This document shows, in pieces, positions 1-7,250 of a stretch of DNA of 64,000 nt; within the stretch, counting starts at the first letter, position 1; the number at the start of each line of letters is the position of its first letter. The notes beneath the pieces were generated by a model. That model had not been told where the DNA came from and did not search any database. It worked only from the letters and a program-made list of their open reading frames with translations. The stretch is from assembly GCA_021776635.1 (NCBI GenBank), contig JAJFFN010000016.1, positions 62,001 to 126,000 on the forward strand, written 5' to 3'. A program made the position numbers and the translations under genes. This DNA is from Robiginitomaculum sp. Lineage in GTDB: Bacteria; Pseudomonadota; Alphaproteobacteria; Caulobacterales; Maricaulaceae.

Positions 1-1
1 T

Positions 2-40
2 GCTGATCTGGATGCAGCATTTCGCAGCGTTTATCTGTAA
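2..40 (+). CDS. possible C-terminal tail of a gene entering from upstream
   Basis: One frame is open from the window edge to a TAA at 38-40 and encodes twelve residues (ADLDAAFRSVYL). The alternating small and hydrophobic residues look like a real protein terminus, but no family can be named from so little. An AGTAG/CTACT stem at 71-88 followed by a T-rich run could be its terminator, though five pairs is weak. The rest of the stretch to 298 is AT-rich and shows nothing else I can support. Confidence 0.3.
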   Translation, partial: ADLDAAFRSVYL

Positions 41-298
41 ATGTTATCTACCTGCCTGTAATGCAAAGCAAGTAGATTGCCTGCTACTATTTTTATATTT
101 CGACAAGGGCAGGTGATTTAAAGCTTTATTGTGCTGACGGCCCAATTGAATCGGTTCCGGTATAAAAAAGGGCACTTTTTCGCTAATTTTTATCATTTTT
201 CTAGAAGCGCGTCTGTATTTGCGGGGCTGATTAACCAATAGTAACGATTCATTAACCATATTACTTATGCGTGGAAAGAGTAATATTGAGGGGGAATT

Positions 299-808
299 AT
301 GCTGGCTGGGACTGCACTAAGACATCAAATGATATTGCCACAACAGCAATATGTTTACGATTATTGGCGTTCTAAATGTAAGGCGGGGCGCTTGCCGCGC
401 CGCGCTGATATCGAACCGTCAGATATATGTGAATATTTACCTATGATTACAGTTGTTGAAGCTTGTCCATTATCAGAACAAACAAGATTTAAATACAGGC
501 TGGCGGGAACAGGGTTTTGGGAATTGTTCGAGGACGAAATTTCTGGTCAATATATTGATGAACTTCCGATCGGAAATAGATGCGAATATTGGCACCGCGT
601 GCTTCAGCGCGTAATGGAATTTCGACGTCCTTCCGCAGGCGTAACCAAGCCGGGCACACCAATGCGCGGTCATTTAGCCCAGTTTTGGATTAGATTGCCA
701 TTGTCTGATGATGGTGAGACTGTGACATCTATCCTTGGTTTTGACCACTTGGTCAAATATGATGAAATTAAGCAACAGACAGCCATGCCAGAAAAAATAT
801 TCGCATAA
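299..808 (+). CDS. PAS_5-family PAS domain protein
   Basis: The 169-residue protein matches the alphaproteobacterial PAS_5 type: an aromatic N-terminal YDYWRS segment, an RADIEPSDICEYLP motif, a core with the Y-R-L-A-G-T-G signature, and a closing segment ending in LGFDHL. Members of this family are stand-alone PAS domains with no output domain, usually treated as small sensory or regulatory proteins in the cytoplasm. No signal peptide or membrane segment is visible. A GAGGGG ribosome binding site at 288-294 lies four bases before the ATG. It stands alone, with about 130 AT-rich bases before the next gene. The family call is good; ligand and partner are unknown. Confidence 0.72.
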   Translation: MLAGTALRHQMILPQQQYVYDYWRSKCKAGRLPRRADIEPSDICEYLPMITVVEACPLSEQTRFKYRLAGTGFWELFEDEISGQYIDELPIGNRCEYWHRVLQRVMEFRRPSAGVTKPGTPMRGHLAQFWIRLPLSDDGETVTSILGFDHLVKYDEIKQQTAMPEKIFA

Positions 809-938
809 ATTCAGGTATTTAGTCCCATTAGAAAGTATTTGGGCGAATATTAATTAACATTTAATTTACTATAAAATAGGAATATAATCCTTAATAGGCT
901 AAATAGTCCTATATTACTCCTCAAGCTTTGGAGGATGT

Positions 939-1283
939 ATGAGTGACCAATCTAAATACCATGATAAAGCATTAGCACAATTAGTGTGCGCAATTGTTGC
1001 TATTGAATTCGGTGTGCCGAGCACGGGTCTAATAAGCCGAACCAAAGGGCCCGCGCAGCTGAGTTTTGCGCGGCAAGTGGCCATGTATTTAATGCATGTT
1101 GTATTTCAAATTCGTATTGCCAAGGTTAGTCGTGCATTTACACGCGACCCAAGCACAACAAGTTATGCCTGTCAGATTATTGAAAATGAGCGCGACGATC
1201 CGCTTTTTGACCAGAAATTGCAAAAACTTGAGGAATTTCTAAATTCAGCACTTATTTTGAAAACCATTAAGGGGCAGGTATAA
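939..1283 (+). CDS. DnaA domain IV-like DNA-binding protein
   Basis: The 114-residue protein looks like an isolated DnaA C-terminal domain. Residues of about 45-80 follow the DnaA signature: RQVAMYLMHVVF, then an SRAF turn, then RDPSTTSYAC where DnaA has RDHTTVLHAC. The tail with RDDPLFD and a final LEEF helix is typical of the short alphaproteobacterial members. It has no AAA+ ATPase domain, so it cannot be an initiator itself. Binding to DnaA-box-like DNA is inference from the fold. The DnaA His that contacts the box is replaced by Pro, as is variable in this subfamily. GGAGG at 930-934 precedes the ATG by four bases. It is separated by one base from the DUF6456 gene, so the two are probably co-transcribed. 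Confidence 0.7.
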   Translation: MSDQSKYHDKALAQLVCAIVAIEFGVPSTGLISRTKGPAQLSFARQVAMYLMHVVFQIRIAKVSRAFTRDPSTTSYACQIIENERDDPLFDQKLQKLEEFLNSALILKTIKGQV

Positions 1284-1284
1284 A

Positions 1285-2046
1285 ATGTCGCGTGAAAAGC
1301 AAATATTAAAATTAATGTTGGCCAAGCGTGGTGTCATTCTTGAAAAGAAGGCCACGTGTGATGTCCACGCTATTATCCCGCGTGGGGATAGGCGTTGTCG
1401 CCCTATAGGCTGGGTCGAATCCACAATATTAACCCGTTTGCTGGCGCAAGGCTCTGTTGTAAAAAAAGCGGACACTTATGTATTAGACGACACGTATCTT
1501 CGCCGGGAAAATACGGCTAAAACATTTGGACATAACGATTCATATGCCAACCAGCACCGTCAAATGGAAGCGCGGGATATTTATCATCCCGACGGTATTA
1601 AACGCCCCGCACGGGTAAACACCCATTTGTCGGCTTTAACGCGCTTGGCACGCATGAAAAACAAAAGCGGCGATTATTTTTTACAACCAAACGAAATCGA
1701 AGCTGCACAACGCTTTGCGACTGATTATGCCAAATCTATGATGTCTACAGTCGCAACACAAAGCTACAGCCAAAATTCTGGCAAAGAGATGCCGTCTTCA
1801 AATTCTGCCGAGCATGTATCTATTAGTGCGCTAGACGCTCGTAAACGTGTGATGGATGCATTGAATATTGTTGGCCCAGGTTTGGATAAAGCCATCACAA
1901 CTCTCTGCAGTTCAGATATGAGCATAGGTGCTCTTGAGGTATCTGAAAACTGGGCAAAGGGTTCTGGAAAAACCTTATTTAAACTAGCACTTGCGCGTCT
2001 AAGTGATTTTTATGGGTGTCAGGCGGGCTTACAGGCAAACAGATAA
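1285..2046 (+). CDS. DUF6456 domain protein, putative regulator
   Basis: The 253-residue protein ends in a DUF6456 domain (about residues 180-250), recognised by ALDARKRVMDALNIVGPGLD, a central Cys-containing helix, and KTLFKLALARLSDFYG at the end. The N-terminal 75 residues hold a small helix-rich region that could be a winged-helix-like unit (KRGVILEKKATCDVHA...). A low-complexity Ser/Gln/Asn linker of about residues 150-178 joins the two parts. The function of DUF6456 is not established; many members sit with DNA-binding proteins. Its ATG is one base past the stop of the DnaA-like gene, so joint expression and a common regulatory role are likely but inferred. Confidence 0.65.
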   Translation: MSREKQILKLMLAKRGVILEKKATCDVHAIIPRGDRRCRPIGWVESTILTRLLAQGSVVKKADTYVLDDTYLRRENTAKTFGHNDSYANQHRQMEARDIYHPDGIKRPARVNTHLSALTRLARMKNKSGDYFLQPNEIEAAQRFATDYAKSMMSTVATQSYSQNSGKEMPSSNSAEHVSISALDARKRVMDALNIVGPGLDKAITTLCSSDMSIGALEVSENWAKGSGKTLFKLALARLSDFYGCQAGLQANR

Positions 2047-2071
2047 AGACAACAAGTTTGGCAAATAGGCT

Positions 2072-2110
2072 AAGGCAATAAGTTAAGGCAATAAGTTAAG
2101 GCAATAAGTT
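2072..2110. repeat. 13-bp tandem repeat, three perfect copies
   Basis: The unit aaggcaataagtt occurs three times without mismatch at 2072-2084, 2085-2097 and 2098-2110. It spans the end of sufE: the sufE stop codon (minus strand, 2096-2098) lies in the second and third copies. A further degenerate start (caaataggct) precedes it. Because 13 is not a multiple of 3, copy-number change inside the coding end would shift the last codons of sufE, but a stop is present in the repeat in any case. It lies between the convergent DUF6456 and sufE genes. Confidence 0.85.
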
Positions 2111-2527
2111 TTCGGCATCCTGTTTTATACGTTTAACCATGGCATGTAGACCATTGGATCGCTGCGGTGTTAAATGTTCTTCAAGCCCAAGACCTGATAA
2201 AATAGCAAGAGCATTCATATCAGAAATTTCTTGTGCGGTGCGCGCCGAGAAAAGAGTTAAAACAACGGCGACCAATCCTTTAACAATATGTGCGTCACTA
2301 TCACCACGGTAATGAAGGGTTGGGTTGTTGATATTGTCGTCTTTAGTTTCTAAAACCAGCCAAACTTGTGAAACGCATCCATTAACTTTGGTGTGGGCAT
2401 TGCGTTCGTTATCGCTGAGCGGTGCCAGTGATTTGCCAAGCTCAATAACATGCATATAACGGTCTTCCCAATCGTCAAGATAGGAAAAATCGTCCATCAT
2501 GTCTTGTATGTTTTGCGGTAACTTCAT
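2096..2527 (-). CDS. sufE: SufE family protein
   Basis: SufE accepts persulfide sulfur from the cysteine desulfurase SufS and stimulates iron-sulfur cluster assembly in the cytoplasm. The sequence carries the family core: the opening IQDMMDDFSYLDDWEDRYMHVIELG, the persulfide loop VNGCVSQVW with Cys51 counted from the chosen start, and the closing SNGLHAMVKRI. The length (143 residues) is normal. I start at the Met before KLPQNIQ at 2527; a longer frame to 2563 adds twelve residues not expected in the family. No suf operon genes are adjacent, so this is a stand-alone copy. Its 3' end overlaps a 13-bp tandem repeat. Confidence 0.88.
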   Translation of the reverse strand: MKLPQNIQDMMDDFSYLDDWEDRYMHVIELGKSLAPLSDNERNAHTKVNGCVSQVWLVLETKDDNINNPTLHYRGDSDAHIVKGLVAVVLTLFSARTAQEISDMNALAILSGLGLEEHLTPQRSNGLHAMVKRIKQDAENLLP

Positions 2528-2597
2528 CTTGGCCGACACATAAGGCTGGGATGATGAAAACACAAGGGTGGGTGCGAATAAGCGAGCAAGTTTTCTG

Positions 2598-3698
2598 CTA
2601 GGCCTTTTCGGGGAACAGGGCTAGTAATGCGGCTTTGTTGGCTGCGCTAATGCCGCGTTCCGTGATGAGGCCCGTAATATACTTACGCGGTGTTACATCA
2701 AATGCGTCGTTTCGCGTTTTAGCCGGATCGGGCATAGTCGTAACGCGGCGTATAACACCGTCTTCGTCGCGACCCGTAATCCAACCAACCTCCTGTTCGC
2801 CGCTACGGACTTCGATTGGTATTTCCCTGAGACCATCTTGCATGTCCCAGTCTATGGAGTTTGACGGTGCGCAAACATAAAACGGCACATTATTATCAAA
2901 TGCCGCCAGGGCTTTGAGATAAGTGCCGATTTTGTTGCAAACATCGCCCGTCGCCGTTGTGCGGTCCGTGCCAACAAAGCATATATCCACCAGCCCGTGT
3001 TGCATCAAATGGCCGCCGCTATTGTCGGTAATGACCGTATAGGGGACACCGTGTTGCTCCAATTCCCATGCTGTGAGGCGGGCACCTTGGGAACGCGGGC
3101 GGGTTTCATCGACCCAGACATGCACATTCATACCGGCGTTGAAAGCTTTATAGATTGGCGAAATCGCTGTGCCCCAATCGACAGTTGCCATCCAACCGGC
3201 GTTGCAATGTGTTAAGACATTGATGACTTGTTCGTTTTCTAGACCGTCTTTATTCTTGGCGATTTCGTCCAGAAGTGTCTTGCCGTAATCACCTATATTG
3301 GAGCACATCTGCGCATCGTCGTCACAGTTTTTAGCAGACATAGCGAACAGTATATCTGCCTTCTCGGGTTCAGGTACCCCGTCCATTGCTTTCATACATT
3401 CGTCGATGGCCCATTTTAAATTAACTGCCGTCGGGCGCGAAGCATTGAGGGTTTCGTATGCGGTCTTTATGGCAGCGTCAGAGCTATCATTGCGCACGGA
3501 AACGGCCATGCCGTACATGGCAGTTGCGCCAATACAAGGGGCACCGCGAACTTTCATATCTGCGATGGCCGCGCGGGCGTCTTCAAGGGTTTCCAGCGCA
3601 ATGATCTTAAGCTCGTGGGGGAGAAAGCGCTGGTCAATGATTTCTACAACACCATCTCTCTCCCAAATCGTGCGCATGTCCTGGTCGTTAACTCTCAT
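2598..3698 (-). CDS. mtnA: S-methyl-5-thioribose-1-phosphate isomerase
   Basis: MtnA converts methylthioribose 1-phosphate to methylthioribulose 1-phosphate in salvage of the methylthioadenosine left by polyamine and quorum-signal synthesis. The 366-residue protein has the family landmarks: VRGAPCIGATAMYG near 50-63, HCNAG with catalytic Cys165, RSQGARLTAWEL near 203-213, and the GTDRTTATGD-NKIGTY block with catalytic Asp245. The stretch after the Cys (NAGWMATVDWGTA) departs from the commonest form but is seen in some alphaproteobacterial members. It overlaps the upstream cupin gene by four bases (ATGA), so the two are translationally coupled. No mtnK, mtnP or lower-pathway gene is nearby, so the rest of the pathway must be elsewhere. 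Confidence 0.9.
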   Translation of the reverse strand: MRVNDQDMRTIWERDGVVEIIDQRFLPHELKIIALETLEDARAAIADMKVRGAPCIGATAMYGMAVSVRNDSSDAAIKTAYETLNASRPTAVNLKWAIDECMKAMDGVPEPEKADILFAMSAKNCDDDAQMCSNIGDYGKTLLDEIAKNKDGLENEQVINVLTHCNAGWMATVDWGTAISPIYKAFNAGMNVHVWVDETRPRSQGARLTAWELEQHGVPYTVITDNSGGHLMQHGLVDICFVGTDRTTATGDVCNKIGTYLKALAAFDNNVPFYVCAPSNSIDWDMQDGLREIPIEVRSGEQEVGWITGRDEDGVIRRVTTMPDPAKTRNDAFDVTPRKYITGLITERGISAANKAALLALFPEKA

Positions 3699-4069
3699 TT
3701 TTCGTCCTCTAAGTTTGTATATGTATCGTGTGTGAAACGGGGGCGGCAGATGGATTTAAAAATAAGATCGCTGTCTCCAGTATTGGTCATGCGTTGGCTT
3801 TGCCCTGGCTCAATACGTACGCAATCACCTGCTTTCATTGGGGCGCTATGCCCGTCAATTTCCATCAACCCAGTTCCGCTCTGTATGATATACCATTCAA
3901 GAATTGAGAGGCTATGTAGCTGCGTAGTTACACCAGTAGGTACGCGACAAATAGCGACGGATAGCTCTGGTTCCTCAGGTGCATTCATAACTTCGCGCAC
4001 ATATATCCGCTCGCCCATCCAGTATTCGTCACGGTTCGGGGATTTGAAAATATGTGGGTTATCTGTCAT
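3695..4069 (-). CDS. small cupin protein coupled to mtnA
   Basis: This is a single-domain cupin of 124 residues. The beta-barrel motif is visible as a hydrophobic LSILEWYIIQSGTG strand and turn, then GHSAPMKAGDCVRIEPGQ; the metal-binding His/Glu set is partly present (H in QLHSLS, E in LEWY). I start at the Met of MTDNPHIF at 4069; an upstream extension to 4156 is possible but poor in family-like sequence. It ends inside the start of mtnA (ATGA overlap), placing it first in a two-gene operon. In Rhodospirillum rubrum a cupin acts after MtnA in a methylthioadenosine-to-isoprenoid shunt; a similar role here is only a hypothesis, since this protein may simply be a sensor or an unrelated isomerase. 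Confidence 0.7.
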   Translation of the reverse strand: MTDNPHIFKSPNRDEYWMGERIYVREVMNAPEEPELSVAICRVPTGVTTQLHSLSILEWYIIQSGTGLMEIDGHSAPMKAGDCVRIEPGQSQRMTNTGDSDLIFKSICRPRFTHDTYTNLEDEK

Positions 4070-4198
4070 CGAAGAGTGTTTTGCCGTATTTACGATTTGC
4101 GTGCAAGTATTAGCCTTAACAATAATCACGAATTTTTGAGCCTGTTGTATTGCCAAGTGGAGTATGGCAGTAAACGAAATAAAGAATGGAGATAAATA

Positions 4199-5035
4199 AT
4201 GAGTAAGAAATCAACCTATGTGCCTGCTAAGGTCTGGAAATGGAATGCCGAGAGCGGTGGCAGGTTCGCAGCGATAAACCGTCCCATAGCCGGTGCGACG
4301 AACGAAAAAGAACTGCCCGTGGGCAAACATCCTTTCCAACTTTATTCGCTCGGGACGCCCAATGGTGTCAAGGTCACCATTATGTTCGAAGAACTTTTGG
4401 CAGCAGGTCACAAGGGGGCGGAATATGATGCCTGGCTCATTAATATTTTAGACGGCGATCAATTTGGCAGTGGATTTGTTGAGGTAAACCCTAATTCGAA
4501 AATTCCGGCTTTGATGGACAGGAGTGGCCAAGAAACAAATAAGACGCCACAACGGATTTTTGAGAGCGGCGCTATGCTGTTATATCTCGCCGATAAGTTC
4601 GGCGCGTTCCTGCCCAATGACCCTGGCGTGCGCACCGAGGCGCTCTCCTGGTTGTTTTGGCAAATGGGCAGTGCGCCCATGCTCGGCGGCGGGTTTGGGC
4701 ATTTCTATGCCTATGCGCCCGAGAAATACGAATACCCCATTGACCGCTACGCCATGGAGGTCAAGCGACAGCTCGATGTGCTGGACAGGCAACTTGCCGA
4801 TAATAAATATATTGCAGGCGACACATACACCATAGCCGACATGGCCATCTGGCCTTGGTACGGTGTATTGGCTATTGGCGACCTTTATAGCGCACAGGAA
4901 TATCTGGACGTGAAAAGCTACAAAAACGTCCAGCGCTGGGCCAAAATGATAGACGCCCGCCCCGCCGTAAAGCGCGGCAAAATGGTCAATAGAACTTGGG
5001 GCGATGAAGATGAACAAGTGCCAGAGCGGCATTAA
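4199..5035 (+). CDS. yghU: YghU-type glutathione transferase / disulfide-bond oxidoreductase
   Basis: The 278-residue protein follows E. coli YghU almost throughout: the long N-terminal extension (PAKVWKWN...INRPIAG), the PVGKHPFQLYSLGTPNG thioredoxin-like entry, EVNPNSKIPALMD for the glutathione gamma-glutamyl site, FESGAMLLYLADKFG, and the all-helical C-terminal domain with YTIADMAIWPW and the ending RPAVKRGKMVNRTWG. Nu-class enzymes like YghU bind two glutathione molecules and reduce disulfides or organic hydroperoxides in the cytosol. A purine-rich ggagat at about 4188 precedes the ATG. It is monocistronic, divergent from the cupin-mtnA operon across about 130 bases. Confidence 0.9.
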   Translation: MSKKSTYVPAKVWKWNAESGGRFAAINRPIAGATNEKELPVGKHPFQLYSLGTPNGVKVTIMFEELLAAGHKGAEYDAWLINILDGDQFGSGFVEVNPNSKIPALMDRSGQETNKTPQRIFESGAMLLYLADKFGAFLPNDPGVRTEALSWLFWQMGSAPMLGGGFGHFYAYAPEKYEYPIDRYAMEVKRQLDVLDRQLADNKYIAGDTYTIADMAIWPWYGVLAIGDLYSAQEYLDVKSYKNVQRWAKMIDARPAVKRGKMVNRTWGDEDEQVPERH

Positions 5036-5155
5036 CAAGGATTTTGGGGGTAAGTAACATCATTTTAATAATGACACGCCTTAAAAATTATGTTTTAACT
5101 CTTATATAATCAATATGTGCAAAATAAATGCACAAAACAGAGTTTGGGTGATGTC

Positions 5156-6475
5156 ATGTTAATTGAATTTACAGTTGAAAACTTTCGGTCTTTTGCCAAA
5201 AAGCAAACTTTTTCAATGGTGCCTGCTGTTGGCTCAAGCCGCATTCATAGTCTTGACAATAATTTTTACCCAGAAGTTTTGAAAGCGTCAGCTATTTACG
5301 GTGCCAATGGCTCAGGAAAATCCAACCTAGTTGATGGTATAGGGTACTTTCAACATGTTTTAAGGCGCAGTGCGAAACTTAATTCAATAGATAAAATTAT
5401 ATTTGACCCACACCTGTTAGATGAAAACTATTCTCAGCGTCCTTCTTCGTTTGAGATTGTTTTTATGGTTAAAGGGCAATTTTGGCGTTACGGGTTCAGT
5501 GTGACCGCCAATATGGTGTATGAAGAGTGGCTGTTCGTCAGAAACAAAAGACCACGTTCAAAGGAAATTTTGCTTTTTCAGAGGAGCAATGATGAAACCG
5601 CTCACATTCACTCATCCTTGAGCAAATATAGTCGTTTACTGAAAGAGACGACTAACGCGAACCAATTATGGCTTTCAAAATTGGATCAAAATAATGCTGA
5701 AATTGTGAAACCTGCATTTCGGTGGATTATGTTTAATTTACGCCCCATCGGAAACCTTGATAGAAGTTACCGTACAGTAACAGCAGAAAAATGCCTCAAT
5801 AGTTTTTCAAGAAAATCAGTTGTTGAATTTTTACAATCTGTTTCTATCGACCTTGTAAATATTCAAGTTGACGATGATAGACGTAAGTTTAGCCCTGAGA
5901 ACTTTCAGGAGTTAATTGAAGAAACTATGCCTGATAATGGTGTATTTGGAATTTTCGATGATGAGTTGGTTAGTTACGATATTTCCTTTATTCATCGTTC
6001 AAGGCAAAGTAATAATGTATCGATTAATATTTCCGAAGAATCCACAGGTACTCAAAACCTATTTAGTTTGGCGGGGCTGCTTTTAGATGCTTTGGAACAT
6101 GGTCTAACATTCATTGTAGATGAGTTAAACCAAACATTTCATACTAAAGCTTTAGAGCAAATTATTAACCTATTTTATAGCGATGAGGTAAATACTAACG
6201 GTGCTCAACTTATTTTCACATCTCATGATTTGATGATTATGGATATGATGGAAAGAGATGAACTTTGGCTTGTTGACAAAAATGATTATGGCGCATCTGA
6301 ACTATATAGTATTGCTGATTTTGGTACAATCCGTCAGGGTGGAGCCCGTAGAAATGAAGCTTTCGGTAGGCGTTACCTTGCTGGGCGTTATGGTGCCTTA
6401 CCTGAAATTGACCCTATTGGAATCATTAGCGCTTTAAAGAAGAGCCAAGCGGAACAAAAAGAAAAATTGAATTAA
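5156..6475 (+). CDS. rloA: RloA-like AAA/ABC-type ATPase
   Basis: This is a SMC/OLD-like ATPase of 439 residues: N-terminal FTVENFRSF strand, Walker A GANGSGKS at 49-56, a long variable middle, an ABC-signature-like SEESTGTQ at about 294-301, Walker B with Asp322-Glu323 in FIVDELNQTFHTK, and the switch histidine in FTSH near 357. The family (RloA, restriction-linked ORF) pairs with RloB and is thought to sense phage and gate a toxic effector, as in related ATPase-effector systems such as AbiL and PARIS. I start at the ATG at 5156 because it begins directly with the conserved MLIEFTVENF; a GTG 39 bases upstream is possible. The gene is visibly AT-richer than its neighbours, suggesting acquisition. 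The rloB gene follows four bases downstream. Confidence 0.82.
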   Translation: MLIEFTVENFRSFAKKQTFSMVPAVGSSRIHSLDNNFYPEVLKASAIYGANGSGKSNLVDGIGYFQHVLRRSAKLNSIDKIIFDPHLLDENYSQRPSSFEIVFMVKGQFWRYGFSVTANMVYEEWLFVRNKRPRSKEILLFQRSNDETAHIHSSLSKYSRLLKETTNANQLWLSKLDQNNAEIVKPAFRWIMFNLRPIGNLDRSYRTVTAEKCLNSFSRKSVVEFLQSVSIDLVNIQVDDDRRKFSPENFQELIEETMPDNGVFGIFDDELVSYDISFIHRSRQSNNVSINISEESTGTQNLFSLAGLLLDALEHGLTFIVDELNQTFHTKALEQIINLFYSDEVNTNGAQLIFTSHDLMIMDMMERDELWLVDKNDYGASELYSIADFGTIRQGGARRNEAFGRRYLAGRYGALPEIDPIGIISALKKSQAEQKEKLN

Positions 6476-6479
6476 ATAT

Positions 6480-7142
6480 ATGGCCCGCCGGAGACGCAGA
6501 CATCAGCGCCAAGAGAAACCCCTGCTTATGGTGCTTTGTGAGGATTGCGGAGGTGTTAAAACCTACATTAAACAATTGACAGAAAGTACTTTATTGAAGA
6601 GTGCTGTCGCAGTTGAAGTGCAAGGAATTGGCGAAGGCCCAAAAAAATTACTTCAGTATGCAAAAATGGCTTTAAATGGAAATACGCGTAAATTTCCGAA
6701 TAAGGCTGATATGGTCTTCCTTATTTTCGATAAAGACCAGCACGAAGGGTTCGATAATGCTGTAGCGGGGTCAAGAGACCAAAACAGAATTCACGTGTTT
6801 ACGAGCATACCATGCATCGAAATATTTTTTATTTTACATTATGAGTATTTTTCACACCCAGCTAATAGATATTCCGATTTATCGGGCGTATTGAAAGCGA
6901 TTCCTGAGTTTGAGAAATACAACAAGGGTAGTGGATCAGTACCAATAGTAAGTATGTGTAACGTACAAGATACGGCAATGAAAAACGTCGCGAGGCTGAG
7001 AAAAGAGCGCCGTAAAAACGGGAGTAAAAACCCAATGACTGATATGGATTTATACATTGAGTTTCTAAACGATATAAAGGTGAATGGTCTTGATAATATC
7101 GTTGGAAATAATGATGAAAGATTCTTGCATAATGATCCCTAG
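6480..7142 (+). CDS. rloB: RloB-like protein, putative effector
   Basis: The 220-residue protein matches the RloB family: a basic N-terminus (MARRRRRH), a first strand with LMVLCED, the acidic FLIFDKDQH motif near residue 80, the IPCIEIFFILHYE segment where the family has PCFELWLLLHF, and a final N-P-x-T-D motif (KNPMTDMDLYIEFL). These acidic positions resemble a TOPRIM-like nuclease core, and that is the usual reading of the family, but no activity can be shown from sequence. It starts four bases after rloA with no clear ribosome binding site, so translation is probably coupled. In AbiL-type two-gene systems the equivalent protein is the toxic partner. Confidence 0.82.
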   Translation: MARRRRRHQRQEKPLLMVLCEDCGGVKTYIKQLTESTLLKSAVAVEVQGIGEGPKKLLQYAKMALNGNTRKFPNKADMVFLIFDKDQHEGFDNAVAGSRDQNRIHVFTSIPCIEIFFILHYEYFSHPANRYSDLSGVLKAIPEFEKYNKGSGSVPIVSMCNVQDTAMKNVARLRKERRKNGSKNPMTDMDLYIEFLNDIKVNGLDNIVGNNDERFLHNDP

Positions 7143-7250
7143 CCATCGTTTGTAAAAACTGCATCTGATTGATAGTTTCCTTACCAAATTTCCGCACTTC
7201 ACATCCCCCGCCATTCATGGCATTTAGCCATCAGCTAAAAAGGAATACCT

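Noticed and set aside
44..259. Minus-strand frame of 71 residues before the PAS_5 gene
   Set aside because: Low-complexity, AT-driven composition, no family likeness and no partner; it probably arises by chance.
796..851. Nine-base inverted repeat aatattcgc/gcgaatatt after the PAS_5 gene
   Set aside because: The loop is 38 bases, the right arm has no T-run and the left arm lies inside the coding end; not convincing as terminator or operator.
3615..4139. Plus-strand frame of 174 residues over mtnA and the cupin
   Set aside because: It lies opposite two clear genes with strong family matches and has no likeness of its own.
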